From assembly GCF_021233055.1 (NCBI RefSeq), contig NZ_CP089543.1, forward strand, positions 62,001-126,000: 64,000 nucleotides of DNA, given 5' to 3'. This document shows positions 23,377-32,733 of this stretch, piece after piece (the stretch's first letter is position 1; each line of letters begins with the position of its first letter). The position numbers and the translations under genes are program-made. Source of the stretch: Spirosoma oryzicola. Lineage in GTDB: Bacteria; Bacteroidota; Bacteroidia; Cytophagales; Spirosomataceae. The notes beneath the pieces are model-generated. The model ran no database searches. It had not been told where the DNA came from and was given only the letters and a program-made list of their open reading frames with translations.

Positions 23377-23699
23377 AAATGGTAGGTGGCAAAAACTCTG
23401 ATGGCGCTTAATTTATCGACCTTAGCTAATCGTAATTTTAACACAAATTCATGAACGCTCCCGTGTCTCACCTGGTAGCGTTTTCTGAGATTGATCTAAA
23501 TTACCACCGAAGGAGACGGAAGTTCAAAGAAAGATTAGACGTGCAATAGCCAACGAATCAGCCAAGCAAAGAAGCAAAGGGCTCATGTCTGAACACGTAA
23601 AGCAGAGTCAACCACACAACGTTTGGCTCAATCTGTCCGGTGTTTGGCTTAGATGAACGCTGAACTTCATTTACTTTTACAGCCTGATTCAGCTAGACT
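23377..23699. other. Intergenic region, divergent promoters
   Basis: This 323-base gap lies between divergent genes (serine hydrolase on minus, GlxA-type regulator on plus). No repeats or hairpins stand out. Confidence 0.4.
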
Positions 23700-24665
23700 A
23701 TGTCCTCGGCTCCCTCTACTCAACAAGTCATTTTTGTTGTACCCCCTCAGGTCCACGTATTAGATCTGACCGGACCCGTGCAGGTATTTTACGAAGCGGT
23801 CGAGTACGGAGCACCCTATCAGTTACGCTATTGCTCCTTCCAACATCAGCTTGTCAGTTCAGCGGGCCTGCTTATGGGGCCAGTACAACCCTTTACTCAG
23901 CTGCAATTGCAGCCCGACGATCTACTCTTCATCCCGGGCATGGAAATGGAGTACATCCGGTCAACGGCCCTAAAAGCAGAGCACGGCTTCCTGACCCGGA
24001 TCCGCGAGCAACACCGTAAGGGCGTAATTATATGCTCCGTTTGTACGGGGGCCTTTTTAGTGGCTCAGGCTGGCCTGCTGGATGGCCGAAAATGTACGAC
24101 TCACTGGAAACGGTTAGCCGAGTTGCAAACGACGTACCCCCGAGTAATTACTCAGCCCGATCGGTTATTTGTCCAAGACAGCGGAGTCTATACCAGTGCA
24201 GGGGTTACGGCGGGGATTGACATGGCACTGGCGATTCTGGAAGAGCGGCAGGGACCCTTATTCGTCTCGAAGATAGCCCGCGAACTGGTTGTCTATTTAC
24301 GCCGTGGTCCCCACCATTCGCAGAAAAGCGTTTATCTTGATTATCGCAATCACATGAACGTGGCTGTTCACCAGGTACAGGACTGGCTGATTACTCATCT
24401 GCAAACCAGGATCACCCTAGACGAGTTGGCCCAGGTGGTGGGCATGAGCACCCGTAACCTGACCCGAGCATTTCGCAAAGAGACGGGCATTTCAATTCAT
24501 GACTATACTACATTACTCCGATTAGAACGGGCCCGTACCCTTCGGCATAATCCTGGTATGACCATGGAGGCTATTGCCCAGCAATGTGGTTTTCAGAATG
24601 CTCGTCAGCTGCGTCGAATCTGGCAACAGGACGCATCGACGAACAGGACCCAATCACTTATTTAA
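23700..24665 (+). CDS. GlxA/FtrA-type transcription regulator (DJ-1/PfpI fused to AraC)
   Basis: 321 aa. Residues about 5-195 form a DJ-1/PfpI-like class I glutamine-amidotransferase fold with the nucleophile-elbow segment ICSVCTGAFLVAQAGLLDG and TTHW. Residues about 215-315 are an AraC/XylS helix-turn-helix pair (ITLDELAQVVGMSTRNLTRAFRKETG and MEAIAQQCGFQNARQLRRIW). Such regulators usually activate nearby catabolic or stress genes. It lies immediately upstream of an Ntn hydrolase gene (5-base gap), which is therefore a likely target or operon partner. Confidence 0.92.
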   Translation: MSSAPSTQQVIFVVPPQVHVLDLTGPVQVFYEAVEYGAPYQLRYCSFQHQLVSSAGLLMGPVQPFTQLQLQPDDLLFIPGMEMEYIRSTALKAEHGFLTRIREQHRKGVIICSVCTGAFLVAQAGLLDGRKCTTHWKRLAELQTTYPRVITQPDRLFVQDSGVYTSAGVTAGIDMALAILEERQGPLFVSKIARELVVYLRRGPHHSQKSVYLDYRNHMNVAVHQVQDWLITHLQTRITLDELAQVVGMSTRNLTRAFRKETGISIHDYTTLLRLERARTLRHNPGMTMEAIAQQCGFQNARQLRRIWQQDASTNRTQSLI

Positions 24666-24670
24666 ACTCA

Positions 24671-25885
24671 ATGAACAAATCGATGAAACCTGAATTAAGT
24701 AAGCCGAAGGGTCGCACCAATAGCAAAAGCCGGGTCTCTGGCCGTTGGTGGTGTGTTTGTTTGGTGGTGATATGCGTGCTTGTTCCCCTTGAAGCGGCTT
24801 TTTGCTGTACCATATTTGTGCTGACAGATGCGAAACGGACCTTATTTTTTAATAACGAAGATTACTCGAATCCAGCCACTCGCATCTGGTTTCTACCCGC
24901 CACCAAAAACTATTATGGCTGTGCCTATCTGGGATTCAATGACGGCTGGGCGCAGGGTGGCGTCAATCAGTACGGATTGGCTTTTGACTGGGTTGCTGGC
25001 GCAAATGAAGCGTATACGCCAGCCTCAAACCTGAGAAGTCTTCAGGGTAACGCGGCCGAGCGAATGCTTGAATCCTGCAAAACAGTAAACGACGCCATCA
25101 CCTTTTACCAACGCTACGCAGAACCCGGATTTGCTTCCGCCAGCATGTTGATAGCCGATAAGACGGGGGCTTCGGTCATCATTAGCGCCCAACAGGGACA
25201 ACTCCATTTTAGCCAGTCTCATCAATCCAGAGGCTTTGGGTATGGTAACGAGTCGCTGAAGAAAATGCTTACCCCAACTCTCAGTCCATCGATCCAAAAC
25301 GGATTGCCCATTCTAAAAGCCTGTCGGCAGGACGGTGTCTATGCCACTAAATATTCCAGTGTTTATGACCTAACCAAGGGCGATATCTTGCTGGTCTCGC
25401 CCACCGATCAGGGAGAAAGCGTAACCTTATATTTACCGGCAGAGCTGAAAAAAGGCGGCCATTATTATGACATTCCGGCGATCGGTCAGCAGCGCTCACT
25501 GCCGCTGATGCCGCTGGTTGCGGGCATGAACCGGTATTTGTGGGAAGGCTACGAACCTTTCCCGGCGGACGAGCCCGTCACAACCAGCTTAGTGCGAGAG
25601 GTGATTAGGAAAACTCAGGCCGGTACGCTTCGCCCAGCCGATTTTACGCCAGCGTTCTGGCAAGTACTGGCTCCGATTCAGAAGGATATACAGTCCCAGT
25701 TACAAAGGTTAGGTACGCTGTTATCGGTAAGACTTCTGGAGCGAAAGCAGTCATCGCGCTTATACCTGATGGATTATCAGAACGCCACGGTTCTTCAGCG
25801 CTTTGAACTTGATTCACTGAACCGTATAGCTACGATCAAGTCGGAAGCGGCGGAACTGAAAGTGAGCGTCGTACGGGAGAAATAG
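24671..25885 (+). CDS. Exported Ntn-hydrolase (choloylglycine/penicillin-acylase type)
   Basis: 404 aa using the ATG at 24671; an in-frame upstream codon at 24584 would overlap the regulator and is less likely. The N-terminus is basic, then hydrophobic (CLVVICVLVPLEAAF), a signal peptide. It is followed directly by C45-C46-TIF: an N-terminal cysteine nucleophile is the hallmark of linear amide C-N hydrolases. Further family features are FFNNEDY, GWAQGGVNQYGLAFDWV and ASMLIADKTGASVII. It probably cleaves amide bonds (N-acyl amino acids, bile-salt-like or acyl-homoserine-lactone-like substrates) in the periplasm. The substrate cannot be told from sequence. Maturation would require cleavage exactly before a cysteine, most simply C46. 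Confidence 0.8.
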   Translation: MNKSMKPELSKPKGRTNSKSRVSGRWWCVCLVVICVLVPLEAAFCCTIFVLTDAKRTLFFNNEDYSNPATRIWFLPATKNYYGCAYLGFNDGWAQGGVNQYGLAFDWVAGANEAYTPASNLRSLQGNAAERMLESCKTVNDAITFYQRYAEPGFASASMLIADKTGASVIISAQQGQLHFSQSHQSRGFGYGNESLKKMLTPTLSPSIQNGLPILKACRQDGVYATKYSSVYDLTKGDILLVSPTDQGESVTLYLPAELKKGGHYYDIPAIGQQRSLPLMPLVAGMNRYLWEGYEPFPADEPVTTSLVREVIRKTQAGTLRPADFTPAFWQVLAPIQKDIQSQLQRLGTLLSVRLLERKQSSRLYLMDYQNATVLQRFELDSLNRIATIKSEAAELKVSVVREK

Positions 25886-26004
25886 GGAGGTCTAATCAAC
25901 CAATAAGGACTTTGGCGCGACATTATATCCGGTGCTGGGGCTTGCTTATCGAACGCGAAATAGGCTAAATCGCACAACCATTGTGGGTGCCTAAACCTAA
26001 ACAA

Positions 26005-27192
26005 ATGAACTATCTTCCTATTGTCATTGCCCTGCTATTGGTTCGTTCGGTTTGTGGGCAACCCCCATTGCCGCTCATCAAGGCAAACTCACCGAAGGTC
26101 GCTATCAACGATGGGGGCTATTTAGACAAAAATGCTTGGTCGCTTTCGCCCCGCGCCAAGCCCGATGTGTATATAGCCGGCAGAGCCAAGAAATCAAAAC
26201 GGGTCACGTTTTATACCAACATAGACTCCATCAGTGTCAACCTGAAACCCGGTGCCTCGTTCGATTTCATCATTTTGCTCAATGAGAAGGATTCGTGTTA
26301 CACCCGGATTAGCAGTTCAAAATTGGTTGACAGCCCGCTTAAACAAGCCCCCAATGGGCATGACACCATCCCGTTTATCCTCACTAAAGACAATGCCATT
26401 CACGTAAAAAGCATTCTAAACAACCGAGACACGCTGAACTTGCATTTCGATTTGGGGTCAATCGATTTTCGGCTGACAAAGACCGCTGTTTTGGGTAAAA
26501 CAAACCTGCTGGCCAACCAACCCGATGCATTGGCGGGTCAAACGAAGCCTAACTTTAACCGCCTGGCGACGATAAACACGCTACAAATTGGCCGTCTGAT
26601 TTGGCATAAACCCACCGTGGGCGTGGCTAATAATGCCGCACATGAAATGAACGGGCGATTTGGCTGGCGGGTGTTTGATAACAAAGTTGTGGAAATCGAC
26701 TACGATAAAAGTCGGCTCATTGTTCATGACCGACTCCCCAAACGGCGAGCCGGGTATGTGAAATCGGACATCAAGTTTATTCAATCGTCATTCTGCGTCG
26801 AAGCAACCATCAAAACCGGTGGTAAGAAGTATGTGGGTGATTTTCTGTTCGATACGGGTTCGGACCTGGCCATGATTCTAGACAGCCTATGGATGCGTAA
26901 TCAGGGGTTCCCCAGAAATCTGAAAGTCATCAAAAAGTTGACGTTTAGCGATGGCTCGGGCCGGAAATACGAGAGTTCGGTTGTCTGGGTGCCATCGCTG
27001 AGTCTCAATGGCTTTGTACTCGATATAATTCCCACATCACTGCTTGGCTACAAAAGCCCCGGTAGCTCTCAGATGAACTATTTTGGTAACGATTTGCTGA
27101 AGCGTTTCAACGTGATCATTGACTTGCAGAACGATCACATCTACTTAAAAACCAACGGTTTGGTGGGTGTTCCGTGTCTTAAACGGTCCTAA
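26005..27192 (+). CDS. Exported retropepsin-like aspartyl protease family protein
   Basis: 395 aa using the ATG at 26005, which gives a proper signal peptide (MNYLPIVIALLLVRSVCGQ). The C-terminal half contains the aspartyl protease motif FLFDTGSD with catalytic D283, then a hydrophobic-hydrophobic-G pattern near the end (MNYFGNDLLKRFNVIIDLQN) as in the second lobe of clan AA enzymes. The N-terminal half is a beta-rich domain that also occurs in Bacteroidota retropepsin-like proteins. Probable periplasmic or surface peptidase or carbohydrate-associated protein. It follows the Ntn hydrolase by 119 bases on the same strand. Confidence 0.8.
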   Translation: MNYLPIVIALLLVRSVCGQPPLPLIKANSPKVAINDGGYLDKNAWSLSPRAKPDVYIAGRAKKSKRVTFYTNIDSISVNLKPGASFDFIILLNEKDSCYTRISSSKLVDSPLKQAPNGHDTIPFILTKDNAIHVKSILNNRDTLNLHFDLGSIDFRLTKTAVLGKTNLLANQPDALAGQTKPNFNRLATINTLQIGRLIWHKPTVGVANNAAHEMNGRFGWRVFDNKVVEIDYDKSRLIVHDRLPKRRAGYVKSDIKFIQSSFCVEATIKTGGKKYVGDFLFDTGSDLAMILDSLWMRNQGFPRNLKVIKKLTFSDGSGRKYESSVVWVPSLSLNGFVLDIIPTSLLGYKSPGSSQMNYFGNDLLKRFNVIIDLQNDHIYLKTNGLVGVPCLKRS

Positions 27193-27340
27193 GGGTCATC
27201 TTTTCAACCGGATAAAAAAGTACCATGTATCGTCCACTCCCAGACAGTGTTAACTTACCCATAGTTAGCCTAGAGCTGGTCATGTGGCGTTCTATCGAAA
27301 AATTGTAGACGCTACATACTGTACATGTACACTCAACTGA

Positions 27341-27380
27341 AAGACTTCTTCGTCTCAGGTGCGAGCGTTTATGTAAGACA
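27341..27380 (+). repeat. Dispersed hairpin repeat, copy 3
   Basis: AGACTTCTTCGTCTCA is shared exactly with copy 7 (42012-42050). The core continues GGTGCGAGCGTTTATGTAAGA. An upstream AGACGCT (about 27307-27313) can pair with AGCGTTT. Confidence 0.6.
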
Positions 27381-27468
27381 GTAATTTTATTAATATCTGT
27401 CCAATGTAATCTATTGCATACGGGCAAGCGAGCGTGGGTAAATGTTTTTCTGCGCCTATTGTTCTTTG

Positions 27469-27957
27469 CTACGCTTGGCTATTAGGATGAAGACAGCTTT
27501 CCCAGTAAGCGGTGATCAGGTTAAGCTGCCTACAAAGCTGCTCATAGGAAGTGGTCTACTGGAAAAAGCCCTGTACGGACGCCTTATAGGACTCCTCAAT
27601 GGCATATCCCGAAGCGGTCGTGGTCAGAAAGATAAAAGGAATCGATCTTTGGCGCAGTCAGTCATTGTCGTTGAGCCGTCTCCTTAGCTAGAGCCCATTC
27701 ATCAGGGGCATATTGATATCACACAGAATCAGAAAAGGCCGGTCCTGGGTTGTTTCCAGATCGGCCAGGACTGCTTCGCCATGGGGAAAGAAGAGAACCA
27801 AATTCGGGAGCGCTAATTGCTGGAGGGCTTGGCCGATAAGATACTGATCGTCCTCATCGTCGTCGATACACAGGATAGGTCCTGGGATGAGTATAGGTGA
27901 GCTGTGGGTTCTATTGACCCGGCGAAAGTAACCACGCTGCCCACAAAGACTAACCAA
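27469..27957 (-). pseudogene. Decayed single-domain response regulator
   Basis: The frame from 27957 encodes a receiver start (ILCIDDDEDDQYLIGQAL, then LILCDINMPLMNGL) and hits a TAG at 27688-27690. Beyond it the homology carries on: LRRRLNDND in the same frame, then after a shift near 27655 RQRSIPFIFLTTTASGYAIEES, then a second TAG at 27556-27558 after QGFF, then TSYEQLCRQLNLITAYW, ending at a stop at 27469. So at least two nonsense changes and one frameshift are present. It lies 10 bases downstream of an intact receiver gene, presumably as a former partner in the kinase cluster. Confidence 0.85.
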
Positions 27958-27967
27958 GTGGTTGTGT

Positions 27968-28354
27968 TTAGTCCAGATGCAGTAGCATCCGATCCACTAC
28001 CTGCCTGGTCTCCGCGGTAGTAGCTCCCTTCAGGAGAAAGTCAGCCGCGCCGTCGTCGAGCAGTAGCTGCTGGTCACCCGGTGATTCACTGCCTGAGTAT
28101 ATGACCATCGGTACGGCCTGGTAGCCTACTTGCTGACGCAGATCAGCTTGCCAGTGGGGCACGCTATCACCTATCATCAGATCAAAGACAAACAAATGAA
28201 TAGGTTGGCGTTGCCAGATCATTGAGTCCAGAAAGGTAGCTGGGGAGTCAAACCAGATCAGCTTGACCCAGGGCGCCTGGTGGCGAAAGGCGGACTGAAG
28301 CAACAAAAAGTCGTCTTCATCATCGTCGATCATGAGCACGTTTTTTGTTTCCAC
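27968..28354 (-). CDS. Single-domain response regulator
   Basis: 128 aa, one receiver domain: acidic residues in MIDDDEDDF, phosphorylatable D58 in FVFDLMIGDS, and the conserved lysine in FLLKGATT. The residue pattern is of the rcp1-like type often placed beside PAS/GAF kinases. It lies downstream of the 698-aa kinase on the same strand (239-base gap with a repeat copy) and is its probable phospho-acceptor. Confidence 0.85.
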   Translation of the reverse strand: METKNVLMIDDDEDDFLLLQSAFRHQAPWVKLIWFDSPATFLDSMIWQRQPIHLFVFDLMIGDSVPHWQADLRQQVGYQAVPMVIYSGSESPGDQQLLLDDGAADFLLKGATTAETRQVVDRMLLHLD

Positions 28355-28470
28355 GGCACTAGTCAGGATAATATATACTAGACAACGTTACTGGACTATA
28401 GTTGATTATTGATGAACCATATTTCGCTTATACGGTCGTGGGATTAAGACCAAAAGCAAAATCCATTCGA

Positions 28471-28530
28471 GAAATAGACGCCTAAACCAGCCGTCGTGTC
28501 TCAAGTGGGGCGTTTTTATAAGATTGAGTG
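28471..28530 (+). repeat. Dispersed hairpin repeat, copy 4
   Basis: The left part AGACGCCTAAACCAGCC and the core TGTCTCAAGTGGGGCGTTTTTATAAGATT match copies 5, 6 and 9. GACGCC can pair with GGCGTT, and TCT-A with TAAGA. Confidence 0.6.
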
Positions 28531-28593
28531 ACCCAGCTGCTAGAGCTTAAAAATGGCCTTGCTTTGACGCCTATTCAACATCGTAAACCCAGA

Positions 28594-30690
28594 CTAAGCG
28601 GGTAAATACACACAAAAAGTAGCGCCTTGATCCGGCTTACCACTGGCGGTGATGCCCCCCCCGTGGTTGGTCACCACTTTCTGCACGATGGCCAGGCCTA
28701 CGCCCGTGCCCGCAAACTCATTCTTGCCATGCAACCGCTGAAACACCTGAAAAATCCGGTCCAGGTATTTTTCCTCAAAGCCAATCCCGTTGTCGGTTAC
28801 CTCGATCAGGTGGTAGGTGGCTGCGGTACGAGGCGGTTTAACCAGAACCGGTAGCTCACTAGGCGAGATTAACCGGGCCTGGACCCTGATCTGGGGGATC
28901 ACTACTGTTCCATCCCCGTCTGTGCGCCGAAACTTGAGGGCGTTACTAAGCAGGTTCTGAAAGAGCTGACCCAGCTGCAATGCATCGCCCTGAACCGTGG
29001 GCAACTCGGCCACTTCGATCTGGGCCCGGCTCTCCTCAATGACGACTGACAAGCTGTCCAGGACCAATCGGACTACCTTCCCCAGCGACACCGGATACGC
29101 CACGGCCTGACTAGTGGCGATGCGCGAGAAGGCCAGCAGGTCTTTAATTAAGCGTGACATGCGGCTGGCGGCCACCTGCATGCGGCCCAGGTACGCCAGT
29201 TCCTCCCCGCCCACCGACTCCGCCAGGCGCGTTTGCAAGAGATCCCCAAACTGCTGAATCTTGCGCAGGGGTTCTTGTAGATCGTGCGAAGCAATGTAGG
29301 CAAACTGCTCCAAGTTTTGGTTGGAACGCAGCAGATCCGTGTTGGCCTCTTCCAGGTGCGTGTTCAAAACGGCGTACTCCTGGTTACTGGCGGCTAGCTC
29401 CTGGTTGCTGGCGGCCAGTTCCTGGTTGGCCGTCGCTAGCTCGTCCGTGCGGCTTTGCACCTGCTGTTCCAGGTCGGCCGATAAGGTTCGGTAGCGAGCC
29501 TCGCTGGCACTCAGGCTCAATTCCATCCGCTTGCTGGGGTTGATGTCCGTAGCATGCACAATCACGCCCAGCACCTGACCTGTCGCGTCCCGATGGGGCG
29601 TGTAGACAATACGCAGCCAGCGGTCGGCCTGCATGCGACTGGGCGCGTGCATGTCGTACTGGGTGGGCTGACCGGCGTAGGCTTGAGCCAAGTGCGGCTC
29701 GGTTTGTTGATAAGCCGGCTCGCCGATAAATTCGCGGACGGTTTTGCCCATCACCTCGTCGCCCACCCCGAACCACTCCCGAAACACCTTATTGTAGGAC
29801 TGGTAGCGCTGCTGAGCGTCCAGATAGAAGATCATGGCTGGCACGGTGTCTCTGAGCAGTTGCAGGTGCGCTTTACTCTCTTCAATTTTCTGGCGGGCCA
29901 GCACCTGGGCCGTGACATCGATGGCCACGTTGATGACGCCGTAAATCCGACCCGTCTCCTCATAGAGCGGGTTGTAGGCATGATTGAACCAGACCCGTTT
30001 GGCTTGCCCGTTCTGGATCATATCGGCCATCCCTTCCTCGTGGCGAAAGGGCTCTCCCGTCTCGAAGACGTGCTGGAGCTGGGCCAGAAAGGGCTGCCCG
30101 GCCAATTCAGGCATGGCCTGGTGCAGGGTTTTGCCGATCACCGAGGAGTCTTTCCCCCAGATCGCCAGCATCGGGGCATTGACTTGTTGAATGAGCATGT
30201 CCCGCCCCCTAAAGACGGCCGTCGCCACGGGAGTGGCCATCACCAGGTCGGCAAACCGGGCCTGGCTGCTACCCAGTTGTTGATGGGCCTGCACCAGCTG
30301 GGTCACCTCCTGGGCGATGCCCGTGAAGCGGTAAGCAATCCCTTGCTGATCAAAATAGGCTTTTCCCTGACAGTGCAACCATCTAAGCTGGCCGTCAATC
30401 GCCCCAATGGTACGAAATCGGATGTCGTAGTGACCCCCCGAGGCCGGGGTGAGCGCCCACTGGACGGCCTCATCAACCGCTTCCCGATCCTCAGGATGCA
30501 TATAGGAGAGAACCTGATCATAGGGAACTAGGTCATCCTTTTGAAAACCATATAGCTCTTTGCAGCGCGCATCCCACCAGACTTGTTGCCCCGGGACATC
30601 TAGCGTCCAGGTACCAACTTGTGCGCTTTGGAGCGCCAGTCGAAGCCGTTCTAATTCGATTGCACTGTCATCTACTGGAAAATCAACCAC
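28594..30690 (-). CDS. Multi-PAS sensor histidine kinase
   Basis: 698 aa. PAS domains occupy about 12-130 (with PAC), 140-268 and 278-395. A heptad-rich coiled coil (repeated ELAASNQ units, about 400-460) leads to HisKA with H469 in IASHDLQEPLRKI, and HATPase to the end (NLLSNALKF, DNGIGF, GTGVGLAIVQKVVTNHGG, terminal CVYLPA). The HDLQEPLR form is characteristic of phytochrome-like/Bacteroidota kinases that pair with rcp1-type receivers. There are no membrane helices; a soluble sensor, probably of redox state or small ligands. Downstream receivers at 27968 and the decayed 27469 are its likely partners. A fragment of a close relative is at 32392-32733. Confidence 0.92.
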   Translation of the reverse strand: MVDFPVDDSAIELERLRLALQSAQVGTWTLDVPGQQVWWDARCKELYGFQKDDLVPYDQVLSYMHPEDREAVDEAVQWALTPASGGHYDIRFRTIGAIDGQLRWLHCQGKAYFDQQGIAYRFTGIAQEVTQLVQAHQQLGSSQARFADLVMATPVATAVFRGRDMLIQQVNAPMLAIWGKDSSVIGKTLHQAMPELAGQPFLAQLQHVFETGEPFRHEEGMADMIQNGQAKRVWFNHAYNPLYEETGRIYGVINVAIDVTAQVLARQKIEESKAHLQLLRDTVPAMIFYLDAQQRYQSYNKVFREWFGVGDEVMGKTVREFIGEPAYQQTEPHLAQAYAGQPTQYDMHAPSRMQADRWLRIVYTPHRDATGQVLGVIVHATDINPSKRMELSLSASEARYRTLSADLEQQVQSRTDELATANQELAASNQELAASNQEYAVLNTHLEEANTDLLRSNQNLEQFAYIASHDLQEPLRKIQQFGDLLQTRLAESVGGEELAYLGRMQVAASRMSRLIKDLLAFSRIATSQAVAYPVSLGKVVRLVLDSLSVVIEESRAQIEVAELPTVQGDALQLGQLFQNLLSNALKFRRTDGDGTVVIPQIRVQARLISPSELPVLVKPPRTAATYHLIEVTDNGIGFEEKYLDRIFQVFQRLHGKNEFAGTGVGLAIVQKVVTNHGGGITASGKPDQGATFCVYLPA

Positions 30691-30873
30691 CGGTAAATTA
30701 AAGGTCTAGAGCTGAAAACAAATTTAATCGATTTATCCAAACGGAAACCTGGCTACCGATAAATCCGATAGGAATCCTCCCTGACAACCCGCCTGCTCGA
30801 CTACGCTTCCGTTTACGTTGAATCTTTTTGGTTCTCTTTGGACGTATGTATGAGGACGCAACCACTCAACGTT

Positions 30874-31464
30874 ATGAAAACACTCATTGGCTTGTTTGAC
30901 CGCTTTGACCATCTCGATACGGCGATAAACCGCTGGTTAGTGGCCCATAGCATTGCCCTTCTTCGCCTTGGTATGGGCCTGGTTTTCTTCGGGTTTGGCG
31001 TGTTAAAGTTCTTTCCCGGTATCAGCCCCATTGAAGACCTGGCCACCCGAACGACGCATATACTCACCCTGAGCGTGCTGTCGGGACAGAGTGCCATGAA
31101 TTTTGTGGCAGCATTGGAATGCCTCATCGGTATCTGTTTTCTGACGGGCCGATGGCTACGGGTGGGTGTGTGGCTGATGGCCGCTCAGATGATCGGAGCG
31201 ATGTCCCCCTTGCTCATCTTTCCGGGCGAGCTCTTTCCGGGCCCGCTTCATGCCCCGACCTTGGCGGCTCAGTACATCATCAAGGATATTATTCTGGTCG
31301 CTGCGGGTATGGTCATTGCCTCGACCTGGACGGGCGCCCGGATTGTTGCCCAGCCGCAGAGCCTGCGCAGTACCCTGCCCCGACGCTTGCCCAAGGTAGC
31401 GCGTGATTTTCAGTCGCTGCAACCCGCACCCGCGAGTAGGATCAGCAAAACGGCCGTCCAGTAA
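30874..31464 (+). CDS. DoxX-like/DUF417 small integral membrane protein
   Basis: 196 aa from the ATG at 30874 (MKTLIGLFDRFDHLD); an upstream in-frame start at 30838 would add 12 residues. Four predicted helices: about 30-52 (IALLRLGMGLVFFGFGVLKFF), 75-100 (ECLIGICFLTGRWL), 100-125 (VGVWLMAAQMIGAMSPLLIF) and 140-160 (IIKDIILVAAGMVIAS). The arrangement matches DoxX/DUF417 proteins, whose members are linked to quinone or redox functions. The C-terminal tail is basic and cytoplasmic. It is divergent from the kinase at 28594-30690. Confidence 0.75.
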   Translation: MKTLIGLFDRFDHLDTAINRWLVAHSIALLRLGMGLVFFGFGVLKFFPGISPIEDLATRTTHILTLSVLSGQSAMNFVAALECLIGICFLTGRWLRVGVWLMAAQMIGAMSPLLIFPGELFPGPLHAPTLAAQYIIKDIILVAAGMVIASTWTGARIVAQPQSLRSTLPRRLPKVARDFQSLQPAPASRISKTAVQ

Positions 31465-31571
31465 ACTTATCCGGTAAAACAAGCGGTCTTCAGGCTGACG
31501 TCAAACCTTTCGCTATCCGATAGGTTACATGATCAATGAACGCCATTGAGTAAAACTCCCTATAAGCTGGC

Positions 31572-32120
31572 ATGACCACGACTCCGCAGACCGAAGCCTA
31601 TCTGGTATACACGCTCCAAACCGGACAAGCCTCCGCTTTTGCTACCCTGCACCGGAACTATTCATCGGCACTCTTCAACGTATTAGTTGGGTTGGTTGGC
31701 GATTACGAACGGGCAGAAGACCTGCTTCAAGATTCCTTTGTAAAGATTTGGACGCACATTCACCACTATGATCCGGCGCAGGGACGACTGTATACCTGGC
31801 TTTTGACCATCACCCGCAACGTTGCTCTAGATGAACTCAGAAGTCGAAAAGTGCACACAAAAGCCGTAAAATATATATCCCAGCGAAGTAGTGAATTGAC
31901 CCAGCCCGTGGTCAACACCGGGCTGGTCAATGGATCTGTTTTCGCGCTACTGCCACCCAAACAGCGTCAAATCATGGAATTGCTCTACCAGAAGGGCTGG
32001 ACCCTACTGGAAATCGCCAAAAAACTCAAGTTGCCCTTAGGAACCGTCAAAACGCGGGTGCGGATGGCGATTCAGACCCTTAAACAATTTTTCCACCAGG
32101 ATATTTGTCTGTATCGGTAG
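31572..32120 (+). CDS. ECF-type RNA polymerase sigma factor
   Basis: 182 aa. Region 2 is about residues 20-92 (YERAEDLLQDSFVKIWTHI, then TWLLTITRNVALDELRSRK) and region 4 about 125-175 (LLPPKQRQIMELLYQKGWTLLEIAKKLKLPLGTVKTRVRMAI). ECF factors are normally followed by a gene for their anti-sigma factor; here none follows in either orientation (a kinase fragment lies next). It may be an orphan, be controlled by a distant anti-sigma, or the partner may have been lost in the rearrangement that left the kinase fragment. Confidence 0.9.
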   Translation: MTTTPQTEAYLVYTLQTGQASAFATLHRNYSSALFNVLVGLVGDYERAEDLLQDSFVKIWTHIHHYDPAQGRLYTWLLTITRNVALDELRSRKVHTKAVKYISQRSSELTQPVVNTGLVNGSVFALLPPKQRQIMELLYQKGWTLLEIAKKLKLPLGTVKTRVRMAIQTLKQFFHQDICLYR

Positions 32121-32391
32121 AGCAATGGGGATCTAACGATTTCCATGGTAGTTTTACCAGACCTTCCTCTTTTTAAACGTACCTAAAAACCTGCTGGCCC
32201 AAAGCCGGTAGGTCTTAACGCCCACCAGCGGGGTGGCTGACAATGGGCGTATCCTTGTCTTTGCCAGACACGTTTCGCTCTTCTGGGCTTTGTCCTGCTT
32301 TTTCTCAAACCGGCTGACGCTGGTAGAAACAACTTATTCGCCAGGTCAGCAAAACGGCCCTGACCGTTTTAAGCGATCACCCCAAGGCAAA

Positions 32392-32733
32392 TCAAGCAGG
32401 TAAGTAGACACAAAAGGTAGCTCCCTGAGCCAGCTCGCTACGCGCCGTGATGCCACCCCCATGATTTTCCACCACCCGCTGACAGATGGCCAACCCCACA
32501 CCGCTTCCCGGGTATTGATGCCGGCCATGTAGCCGCTGAAAGACCTGAAAGATACGGTCCAGAAACTTGGTGTCGAAGCCCACTCCCTGATCCCGCACAC
32601 TGATCTGGTGATAAAAGGGAACCTGATTCGATGGACGTACCTCGCTGGGGAGCTCATCGAGGGAGCGGTGAAGGATTTGCACTAACAGTGGAGCAATGGG
32701 AACAGCTACTATCTGAGGCCAAGGTTTTCTTAA
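32392..32733 (-). pseudogene. C-terminal fragment of a histidine kinase (HATPase domain)
   Basis: The readable frame ends with DQGVGFDTKFLDRIFQVF, GSGVGLAICQRVVENHGGG and CVYLPA. It matches the last 75-100 residues of the 28594-30690 kinase closely but lacks the N box, HisKA and sensor parts. A frame without an ATG continues upstream of the ATG at 32682 as far as a stop at 32734. It is therefore a remnant of a second, paralogous kinase, left by deletion or partial duplication. Confidence 0.8.

Noticed and set aside
28627..30531. Long plus-strand frames antisense to the multi-PAS kinase (for example 29554-30531)
   Set aside because: High-GC coding sequence gives long opposite-strand frames; domain evidence for the kinase on the minus strand is overwhelming.
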